Part shown: positions 1 through 5,742 of the stretch, one piece after another
Layout: every line of letters begins with the position of its first letter
Numbering within the stretch: position 1 is the first letter of the stretch
Assembly (NCBI GenBank): GCA_937888935.1
Contig: CALARO010000132.1
Location: forward strand, 1 to 6,143
From: an uncultured Clostridia bacterium
Lineage (GTDB): Bacteria > Bacillota > Clostridia > Christensenellales > Borkfalkiaceae
Reading direction: 5' to 3'
DNA: 6,143 bases
The notes under the pieces: model-generated
Databases searched by the model: none
What the model saw: the letters and a program-made list of their open reading frames with translations, nothing else
What the model was told of the DNA's origin: nothing
Program-made: the position numbers and the translations under genes

Positions 1-446
1 CGGAAGATTTCTGCGCGCTTGCGGAAGAAGACGATCTGCTTTTCAAAAGCGTGAAGCGGGGCGGCGAAGAAGTGGCGTATATGAAGAGCAAGGAAGCGAT
101 TTCCGATTTTTTATCGGTACTCGGCGCGGAAAATTCGCTGAAAAAATTCGGCGCGTTCTGCGAAGAGCGGGAAAAAAACAACAATTTAAACCGCGCGGCG
201 AACTGTTCTTCGTCCAACGCGGATAAAACGGCTACGGCGGCGGTGAAGCAGGTGCTTGCGATAGAAAAAATCGTGGCGGCGGGGGCGGATAAAACGCTTG
301 CCGCGCCCCTTAGAGAGCTGGCGGAAAAACGCCTTGCCCGCCCCGAGCTTTCGCTGCAAGAGCTGGCGGACGAAATGAATATTTCGAAAAGCTGCTTGAA
401 TCACCGCATGAGAAAACTTGCGGAAATCGCGGAAAAATTATCGTAA
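1..446 (+). CDS. whiA: DNA-binding protein WhiA, C-terminal part (5' end outside window)
   Basis: The reading frame is already open at base 3 and ends with TAA at 444-446, giving about 147 residues, roughly the C-terminal half of WhiA (usually a little over 300 residues). The first third (E-E-V-A-Y-M-K then an I-S-D-F-L segment ending in L-G-A) matches the end of the LAGLIDADG-like domain. The N-R-A-A-N-C segment at 189-206, followed by a helix with A-A-V-K-Q-V, is the WhiA family signature. The last 30-odd residues (about 345-440) form the helix-turn-helix, with the I-S-K-S-x-x-N-H-R-M-R-K-L recognition region. WhiA is a sporulation regulator in actinomycetes and affects cell division and chromosome segregation in Firmicutes. 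The GTG at 51 is internal, not the start. In Firmicutes whiA usually follows rapZ and a yvcK-like gene, which would lie upstream of this window. Confidence 0.93.
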   Translation, partial: EDFCALAEEDDLLFKSVKRGGEEVAYMKSKEAISDFLSVLGAENSLKKFGAFCEEREKNNNLNRAANCSSSNADKTATAAVKQVLAIEKIVAAGADKTLAAPLRELAEKRLARPELSLQELADEMNISKSCLNHRMRKLAEIAEKLS

Positions 447-508
447 AAAAATCGTAAAAAATTTACAGTAAACGCAATTTAAAAAGATACGTAAAAGGAA
501 GAGAAAAC

Positions 509-3500
509 ATGACGGATTTCGTACATTTACACGTGCATACGGAATATTCGCTGCTTGACGGCATGGCGAAAGTGGAAGATCTGATGGATCACATGCAGAA
601 AAACGGCATAGATACCTGCGCCGTGACCGACCACGGCAACATGTATGCGAGCTTATATTTCGCCGAAGAGTGCAAAAAGCGCGGCTTCAAATATATCATC
701 GGCTGCGAATTGTACGTAACGGACGATATGTACGATCACCGCTACGGCACGAAAACCGAACATATCGTGCTGCTCGCCAAAAACAAAGTCGGCTATAAAA
801 ATATCGTAAAGCTCGATTCGATGAGCTATATCGACGGCTTCTACGGCAAGCCGCGCACCGATTATAAGTCGATCAAAGAACACCACGAAGGGGTGATCTG
901 TTTATCGGCGTGCCTTGCGGGGCGTATTCCGCGGCTTTTGATGGAAGGCGACTACGAAGGCGCGAAAGCGTTCGCGAAAGAAATGCAGGACGTGTTCGGC
1001 GAAGATTTCTACATTGAATTGCAGGATCATTTTCTGCCCGAAGACAGGCAGGTGCTGCCGCAGCTCATACAGATCGCGCGCGAGCTGAACATTCAGATGG
1101 TTGCCACCAACGACGTGCATTATATCAACAAAGAAGACTGGGAAGCGCAGGACATTCTGCTTTGTATTCAGACGAAGAAAACGCTTGCCGATCCCAAGCG
1201 CATGAAATTCGGCACGCACGAATTTTATATGAAATCGGGCGACGAAATGGCGGAGCTTTTCAAAGACGTGCCGGAAGCGATCACGAACACGCGCGCCATC
1301 GCAAACAAAATCGAAGAAGAAGTTTTCGATCTCGATAAAAAGGGAAACCCGATCCGCGATACGTCGCTCATTCCGCTGTACACGCCGGACGACGGCTCTA
1401 CGCCGCCCGATTATCTCACGCGCCTTACCTGGGAAGGCTTGCCGAAGCGGTATAAAGAAATCACGCCCGAAATAAAGCAGCGCGCGGAATATGAACTCGG
1501 CATCATCATCAAAATGGGCTTCGCCGATTATTTCTTAATCGTGTGGGACTATATCAACTGGTCGCGCCTGCACGGCATTCCGGTAGGCCCGGGGCGGGGC
1601 AGCGGCGTGGGCAGTATCGTGGCGTATTCGATCGGCATCACCGACGTTGATCCTTTGAGATACGATTTGATTTTCGAGCGTTTCTTAAACCCCGATCGCG
1701 TTTCCATGCCCGACTTCGACGTAGACTTCTGCACGAAACGCCGCTACGAAACCATCGAGTACGTGCGGCAGAAGTACAAGCCTACCAACGTTGCGCAGAT
1801 CGTAACGTTCGGTACGCTCGCTTCGCGCGCCGTGATTAAAGACGTAGGGCGCGTGATGGGCGTGCCGTATTCCGAAACGGACAAGGTGGCGAAACTGATG
1901 GACGGCAAATCTTCCATCAAAGAATTGCTCGGCTTGAAAATCGCGGGGATAGAAAAGAAACTTGCTAACCCCGATTTGAGCGCGGAAGATAGGAAAGATC
2001 TCGAAAAAAAGCTTTCCGATCAGAAATCCAAGCGCAATTCCGAATTTATCGCGGTGTACGAAAACAACGAAGAATTGCACCGCGTGATTGATATGGGGTT
2101 GAAGCTCGAAGGCACGCCGAAGAACACTTCGGAACACGCCGCGGGCGTGGTTATCTGCCGTAAAGTGCTTTCCGATAACGTGCCGCTCGCGCGAAACGGC
2201 GACGACATCGTAACGCAATTCGATATGAAAGAAGTGGAAGCGGTGGGCATGCTGAAAATGGACTTTCTCGCGCTCACCACGCTTACGGACATGCAGAACA
2301 CGCTGCAATACATCAAGGAAAACTACGGCGTAGACATCGACTTCCACGAAATCGGCTACGACGTGCCGGAAGCGTATCAGCTGATTTCTTCGGGCGATAC
2401 CGACGCGGTGTTCCAACTCGAACAGGGCGGCATGAAAAAATTCATGAAAGACTTGCAGCCGAACTGTCTTGAAGATTTAATCGCCGGCATATCGCTCTAC
2501 CGCCCCGGGCCTATGGACTTTATTCCGAAATACATTCAGAATAAGCACCACCCCGAAGGGATCATGTACGATACGCCGTATCTCGAACCGATTTTGAAAA
2601 ATTCTTACGGCGTAATCGTGTATCAGGAACAGGTAATGCAGATTTTCCAGCACCTTGCGGGGTATTCGCTGGGGCAAGCAGACCTTGTGCGCCGCGCCAT
2701 GGCGAAAAAGCATCTCGACGAGCTGATGGCGCAGAAGGACAAGTTTATTTACGGCGATATCGATAAGGGCGGCAATATCACGGGGTGCGTATCGAAGGGG
2801 ATTCCCGCAGAAGTGGCGGCAAAGATTTTCGCGGATATGGAAAGCTTCGCTTCGTATGCGTTCAATAAGTCGCACGCGGCGGCGTACGCGGTGGTTGCCT
2901 ATCGCACGGCGTATCTGAAATACTTCTATCCTAAAGAATTTCTGGCGGGTATTTTAAACGACCGGCTCGATAAAATCGAAGAAGTTTCGAAGTATATCGC
3001 GTATATGAAAGAGCGCGGAATCGCCGTGTTGCAGCCGGATATCAACCGCTCGAAAGCAATTTTCGCCGTAGAAGGCAAGGGACTTCGTATCGGACTCGGC
3101 GCGCTGCGCGGCATCGGTATCGAAGCGATCGAATCGGTGATACAAGAGCGCAACGAACACGGCGAGTTTGCGGATTTCGCCGATTTCAACGTGCGCTGCG
3201 CGAAATACATCAATAAGCGGATTGTGGAAAGCCTGATCTACGCGGGCGCGTTCGATTGCTTCGGGTATCCGCGCTCGGTGTTCATCGCCGTATTCGAAGA
3301 AGTATTAGCCCGCGTGACGGCGATGGAAAAGCAGAAATCGGGCGATCAGATTTCGCTTTTCGGCAATATCATCGAAGAAGAAAAAGTGGTGATCGATTAT
3401 CCCGTGATTCCCGAATACGATCAGGCGGAAAAATTGTCGCTCGAAAAATCGGTACTCGGGGTGTACGTTTCCGGACATCCGTTCGAAAAATACGCGCCGT

Positions 3501-4219
3501 ATTTCCGCGACCGCACGTTTAACTGCTCGATGCTGCAATACGAAGAAGACGAAGAAACGGGCGAGAAGAAGTACACCGAAATCGAAGCCGGGCAGCAGGT
3601 TACGATGGGCGGCATGATCGCCGCGTATAAGAAATTGCAGACGAAGAGCGGCGCGTTTATGTCGTTCGTCACCGTGGAAGATATGTACGGCACGGTGGAA
3701 TGTGTGTGCTTCCCGAAAGTATACGATAAAATCCGCGGATTTCTGCAATCGGATAAAGTGGTGTCGCTTTCGGGGAAGATTGATATTTCCGAAGAAAAAG
3801 CGCCCGTGATCATCGTGGATAAAATGACGGAATTTATTCCGCCCGAAGAGCAGGCGGCGCGCGAAGCGGCGGAAGCTGCCGCAAAAGCCGCGGCAAAAGC
3901 GGCGGCAAACGGCGCGGGCGGCGGCACGGCTTCCGGTATGTCGGGCGGATCAGGCAGCGCCGGATACGGCGGCGCGGCGCGGCAGGAAGAGAACGACGAA
4001 GAGAATCAAACGCTCTGGCTGAATATTACGGGGCTTGATCAGCTGGATTTAGACGAGCTGACGGATACGCTTACGTTTTACGCGGGCAACACTTCGGTGA
4101 TTTTCGTAGACACGGCGAAGCGGGTGAAATATATGTGTTCGCAGAAAGTATCGCTTTCGCGGGCGTTGTTTGCGGAGCTGGCTACTTGCCTGACGGAAGA
4201 CAAGATTAAACTTCTTTAA
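509..4219 (+). CDS. dnaE: DNA polymerase III subunit alpha (DnaE)
   Basis: This is the catalytic alpha subunit of the replicative DNA polymerase, a C-family polymerase acting in the cytoplasmic replisome. The PHP domain (about 1-275) keeps what look like all nine metal-ligand positions: H8, H10, D17, H42, E67, H85, C135, D202 and H204. The polymerase core has G-P-G-R-G-S-G at 360-366, P-D-F-D-V-D-F with D402 and D404, and the third catalytic aspartate D585. It also has S-L-Y-R-P-G-P-M at 662-669, Y-Q-E-Q-V-M at 705-710 and N-K-S-H-A-A-A-Y at 786-793. A helix-hairpin-helix region lies near 870-920, a beta-clamp motif Q-I-S-L-F at 947-951, an OB fold at about 1031-1106 and a C-terminal domain from about 1169. 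The start is fixed by AGGAAG at 496-501, 7 bases before the ATG, and by the family N-terminus F-V-H-L-H-V-H-T. At 1236 residues it is longer than B. subtilis DnaE (about 1115), owing to an Ala/Gly-rich linker (1113-1158), the C-terminal domain and a charged insert (about 480-512). In Firmicutes it normally works beside PolC, which is not seen here. Confidence 0.98.
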   Translation: MTDFVHLHVHTEYSLLDGMAKVEDLMDHMQKNGIDTCAVTDHGNMYASLYFAEECKKRGFKYIIGCELYVTDDMYDHRYGTKTEHIVLLAKNKVGYKNIVKLDSMSYIDGFYGKPRTDYKSIKEHHEGVICLSACLAGRIPRLLMEGDYEGAKAFAKEMQDVFGEDFYIELQDHFLPEDRQVLPQLIQIARELNIQMVATNDVHYINKEDWEAQDILLCIQTKKTLADPKRMKFGTHEFYMKSGDEMAELFKDVPEAITNTRAIANKIEEEVFDLDKKGNPIRDTSLIPLYTPDDGSTPPDYLTRLTWEGLPKRYKEITPEIKQRAEYELGIIIKMGFADYFLIVWDYINWSRLHGIPVGPGRGSGVGSIVAYSIGITDVDPLRYDLIFERFLNPDRVSMPDFDVDFCTKRRYETIEYVRQKYKPTNVAQIVTFGTLASRAVIKDVGRVMGVPYSETDKVAKLMDGKSSIKELLGLKIAGIEKKLANPDLSAEDRKDLEKKLSDQKSKRNSEFIAVYENNEELHRVIDMGLKLEGTPKNTSEHAAGVVICRKVLSDNVPLARNGDDIVTQFDMKEVEAVGMLKMDFLALTTLTDMQNTLQYIKENYGVDIDFHEIGYDVPEAYQLISSGDTDAVFQLEQGGMKKFMKDLQPNCLEDLIAGISLYRPGPMDFIPKYIQNKHHPEGIMYDTPYLEPILKNSYGVIVYQEQVMQIFQHLAGYSLGQADLVRRAMAKKHLDELMAQKDKFIYGDIDKGGNITGCVSKGIPAEVAAKIFADMESFASYAFNKSHAAAYAVVAYRTAYLKYFYPKEFLAGILNDRLDKIEEVSKYIAYMKERGIAVLQPDINRSKAIFAVEGKGLRIGLGALRGIGIEAIESVIQERNEHGEFADFADFNVRCAKYINKRIVESLIYAGAFDCFGYPRSVFIAVFEEVLARVTAMEKQKSGDQISLFGNIIEEEKVVIDYPVIPEYDQAEKLSLEKSVLGVYVSGHPFEKYAPYFRDRTFNCSMLQYEEDEETGEKKYTEIEAGQQVTMGGMIAAYKKLQTKSGAFMSFVTVEDMYGTVECVCFPKVYDKIRGFLQSDKVVSLSGKIDISEEKAPVIIVDKMTEFIPPEEQAAREAAEAAAKAAAKAAANGAGGGTASGMSGGSGSAGYGGAARQEENDEENQTLWLNITGLDQLDLDELTDTLTFYAGNTSVIFVDTAKRVKYMCSQKVSLSRALFAELATCLTEDKIKLL

Positions 4220-4236
4220 ATACGCATTTGCATAGC

Positions 4237-4267
4237 GGCGCACCTTGCTACTTCATCTGCGTGCGCC
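4237..4267. repeat. Inverted repeat (7-bp arms, 17-base loop) downstream of dnaE
   Basis: GGCGCAC at 4237-4243 is perfectly complementary to GTGCGCC at 4261-4267, with a 17-base spacer. It begins 18 bases after the dnaE stop codon. No T-run follows on either strand, so it is not a standard Rho-independent terminator. It could still act as an mRNA 3'-end stabiliser or as one end of the larger repeat-like element described next. A second, smaller perfect inverted repeat, TTTAC-GATTT-GTAAA, lies at 4276-4290. Confidence 0.5.
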
Positions 4268-4429
4268 CTGGCTCATTTACGATTTGTAAACTCGCGGCGG
4301 TCGTACTCGATAAAGCTCGCAATCTGCACCACTCTTCAAATGCTGTGTTTCCGATTGTGCGCGCGTGATAAACGGCGCAATAATAGCGGAAAAGGCGAAT
4401 GGCGGGCGAGAGCGTAAAAGTAACAGTCC

Positions 4430-4480
4430 GTTACGAAACACCCTGCGGGTGCGTTACGAAACGGGCGATGCCCGTGTTAG
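4430..4480. repeat. Tandem 23-base repeats, each a GTTACGAAA box plus a small hairpin
   Basis: GTTACGAAAC occurs at 4430 and again at 4453, and a partial copy (GTTAG) begins at 4476, so the period is exactly 23 bases. Between the boxes lie two different hairpins: CACCC-TGC-GGGTG (4439-4451) and ACGGGC-GAT-GCCCGT (4461-4475). The stems differ in sequence but keep their length and position, so base pairing rather than sequence appears to be conserved between units. An alternative fold pairs CCGTTACGAAAC (4428-4439) with GTTACGAAACGG (4453-4464), with two A-A mismatches, enclosing an ACCC/GGGT stem. That fold excludes the second hairpin. The function is unknown. Confidence 0.75.
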
Positions 4481-4546
4481 AATTGAGCAAGAAACGATCA
4501 AAAGTGAAAAGAATTAAAAATTTTTCAAAATTCCCCGTAAAAGAGT

Positions 4547-4574
4547 TTGTTTTTTTCGCGCGATTTGATATAAT
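4547..4574 (+). promoter_or_regulatory. Sigma-A type promoter of pfkA with extended -10
   Basis: A perfect TATAAT lies at 4569-4574, preceded by TGA at 4566-4568, which makes it an extended -10 (TGn). A weaker -35, TTGTTT, lies at 4547-4552 with a 16-base spacer. An A/T tract (about 4512-4532) lies some 50-70 bases before the predicted start and could act as an UP-like element. Transcription should begin near 4581, leaving a leader of about 82 bases before the pfkA ATG. The promoter indicates that pfkA can be transcribed independently of dnaE. Confidence 0.82.
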
Positions 4575-4592
4575 ATAACGGAAATGATCAAA

Positions 4593-4620
4593 CTGCTTGA
4601 AAACGGTCTTTTTCAGGCAG
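4593..4620 (+). promoter_or_regulatory. 11-bp hairpin in the pfkA 5' leader
   Basis: The bases at 4593-4603 (CTGCTTGAAAA) pair along their full length with 4610-4620 (TTTTCAGGCAG), with one G-U wobble and a 6-base loop (CGGTCT). The hairpin starts about 12 bases after the predicted transcription start. A second small hairpin, CGCC-TGTTC-GGCG (4637-4640 with 4646-4649), directly abuts the pfkA Shine-Dalgarno sequence GGAGG at 4650-4654. The first hairpin could protect the 5' end of the mRNA, or as DNA it could be an operator for a dimeric repressor, since TGAAAA and TTTTCA are inverted half-sites. It is not followed by a T-run, so it is not an attenuator terminator. Confidence 0.55.
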
Positions 4621-4662
4621 CTGCGAAAGATTTAAACGCCTGTTCGGCGGGAGGGCAACGGT

Positions 4663-5625
4663 ATGAAACGTATTGGTTTATTAACAAGCGGCGGCGACGC
4701 GCCCGGCATGAATGCGGCTATCCGCTCGGTGGTTCGCACCGCGATCTACTACGGCTTGGAAGTGTGCGGCATCGAAAGAGGCTACGCGGGACTTATCGAA
4801 GACGATATTATCCCCATGGAAATGCGCAGCGTTTCCGACATCGTTCAACGCGGCGGCACAAAACTTCGCACCGCGCGCTGCCTTGAAATGCTCACGAAAG
4901 AAGGGCAGCAACAGGCGGTGAAAACGCTGGAAAAACACAAGATCGACGGCCTTGTGGTGATCGGCGGCGACGGCTCGTTCCGCGGCGCGAAAGTCCTTTC
5001 CGAAGACTACGGCGTGCCTACCATCGGTATTCCCGGCACGATCGACAACGATTTGCAATACACCGATTACACGCTCGGTTTCGATACGGCGGTGAATACC
5101 TGCCTTGATATCATCAATAAACTGCGCGATACGATGACTTCGCACGAACGCATTTCCGTCGTGGAAGTGATGGGTCGGCATTGCGGCGACATCGCGCTGT
5201 ATTCGGGTATCGCTTCCGGCGCGGAAATCATCATCGTTCCCGAAATCAACTTCGATATGGACGATGTGGTGATGAAAATCAATCGTTCGCGCGCAAGCGG
5301 CAAACACTCGAATATCATCGTGGTTGCCGAAGGCGTGATGTCCGCCGATTCGTTCGCGAAACAGTTGCAGGAAGTCACGGAATATTCGGTGCGCCCTACG
5401 TGTATCGGGCATGTGCAGCGCGGCGGCTCGCCTTCCATGGCGGACAGAATGCTCGCGGCGCAGTTCGGCAACAAGGCGGTGCGCCTGCTTTGCGAAGGCA
5501 TCGGAAACCGCGTGGTGGGTATCCACAAAAACGAAATTATTGATATGGACATTATCGAAGCCGTTTCCATGAAGAAGCAGTTTAATTACGAGCTTTACGA
5601 AACGCTTCAGATGATCTCGATGTAA
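4663..5625 (+). CDS. pfkA: ATP-dependent 6-phosphofructokinase (PfkA)
   Basis: The enzyme phosphorylates fructose 6-phosphate to fructose 1,6-bisphosphate, the committed step of glycolysis, as a cytoplasmic tetramer. The 320-residue length is typical. It shows the nucleotide-binding G-G-D-A-P-G-M-N at 10-17 and G-G-D-G-S at 101-105, where glycine after aspartate marks the ATP rather than pyrophosphate type. The catalytic P-G-T-I-D-N-D loop has D128 and D130. Substrate contacts are M-G-R at 170-172, R163, E223, R244, and H250 with R253 in G-H-V-Q-R-G-G-S. Most allosteric ADP/PEP-site residues of the E. coli and Geobacillus enzymes are present (R21, R25, R55, R155, E188, K214), but the position two before K214 is Ser212 where a basic residue is usual. 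GGAGG at 4650-4654, 8 bases before the ATG, supports the start. It has its own promoter upstream and its own terminator. In many Clostridia pyk follows pfkA, but here a PfkB-family kinase does. Confidence 0.98.
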   Translation: MKRIGLLTSGGDAPGMNAAIRSVVRTAIYYGLEVCGIERGYAGLIEDDIIPMEMRSVSDIVQRGGTKLRTARCLEMLTKEGQQQAVKTLEKHKIDGLVVIGGDGSFRGAKVLSEDYGVPTIGIPGTIDNDLQYTDYTLGFDTAVNTCLDIINKLRDTMTSHERISVVEVMGRHCGDIALYSGIASGAEIIIVPEINFDMDDVVMKINRSRASGKHSNIIVVAEGVMSADSFAKQLQEVTEYSVRPTCIGHVQRGGSPSMADRMLAAQFGNKAVRLLCEGIGNRVVGIHKNEIIDMDIIEAVSMKKQFNYELYETLQMISM

Positions 5626-5635
5626 CTTAAAAACG

Positions 5636-5688
5636 AAACGTCTGTTCGCAGGGCAAATCAAGCCCCGCGGGCGGCGTTTTTATTTATC
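5636..5688 (+). terminator. Rho-independent terminator of pfkA
   Basis: About 10 bases after the pfkA stop lies a long hairpin. AAACG (5636-5640) pairs with CGTTT (5675-5679). CTGTTCGC (5642-5649) pairs with GCGGGCGG (5667-5674) using some G-U pairs, and GGGC (5651-5654) pairs with GCCC (5662-5665). The loop is AAATCAA, with one bulged T (5641) and one A-C mismatch. The descending arm runs directly into TTTTTATTTAT (5677-5687). This separates pfkA from the downstream kinase gene, at least partly. Confidence 0.87.
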
Positions 5689-5724
5689 GGGTTTGCGCCC
5701 TGAAAGCGAAAAAACGACAGAAAA

Positions 5725-5740
5725 AGGACAAGGAAAAGGA
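5725..5740 (+). promoter_or_regulatory. Triple AGGA ribosome binding region of the PfkB-family gene
   Basis: AGGA occurs at 5725-5728, 5731-5734 and 5737-5740, exactly 6 bases apart. The middle copy, 8 bases before the ATG at 5743, has the best spacing; the last copy is too close. This decides the start at 5743 over the in-frame ATG at 5761. No convincing separate promoter was found between the terminator and this site. Confidence 0.6.
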
Positions 5741-5742
5741 AA

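Larger units (their letters stand above)
4231..4480. repeat. Candidate dispersed intergenic repeat element
   Basis: This stretch fills most of the gap between dnaE and the pfkA promoter. It contains inverted repeats at 4237-4267 and 4276-4290 and a hairpin tandem array at 4430-4480, with an unstructured middle. Both ends being rich in short inverted repeats, no clear coding function, and a position between two independently transcribed genes fit a multi-copy intergenic element of the REP or MITE-like kind. Its minus strand holds a GTG-to-TAA frame of 54 codons (4441 to 4277) without a separate ribosome binding site. The sequence also looks familiar to me as a recurring intergenic segment in gut Firmicutes, but that is recollection and nothing in this window proves a second copy. 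No transposase and no target-site duplication were seen. It could instead be a degenerate gene remnant or a non-coding RNA. Confidence 0.35.

Noticed and set aside
51..446. GTG at 51 as the start of a short whiA-like gene
   Set aside because: The frame is open with WhiA-like sequence upstream of 51 to the window edge, so the GTG is an internal valine.
462..490. Possible dnaE promoter (TTTACA, 18 bases, GATACG)
   Set aside because: The -10 matches the consensus at only three positions and the gap is simply AT-rich. Read-through from whiA is equally likely.
1685..2416. 243-codon antisense frame within dnaE
   Set aside because: It shows the same His/Arg/Phe-rich antisense composition and lies opposite the conserved polymerase core.
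3305..3927. Overlapping antisense frames opposite the dnaE 3' region, one starting with an Ala-rich run
   Set aside because: They are complements of the clamp-binding, OB-fold and Ala-rich linker codons, with no start signals.
4428..4480. CRISPR array or toxin-antitoxin operator at the 23-base repeats
   Set aside because: There are only two full units, the boxes are about 10 bases, the 'spacers' are self-complementary hairpins, and no cas or toxin genes are near.
4597..4616. CcpA cre site in the pfkA leader
   Set aside because: The half-sites TGAAAA and TTTTCA resemble cre arms, but they are separated by six bases instead of about two, so the match to the consensus fails. The palindrome is kept only as an unassigned hairpin.
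4584..4886. 100-codon + strand frame starting 3 bases after the predicted pfkA transcription start
   Set aside because: It overlaps the first 220 bases of pfkA out of frame, has no ribosome binding site, and its later part is an Arg-rich shadow of the pfkA codons.
4681..5661. 326-codon antisense frame across pfkA
   Set aside because: It is rich in His, Arg and Phe, as expected from the complement of GC-biased codons, matches no family I know, and lies opposite a fully conserved gene.
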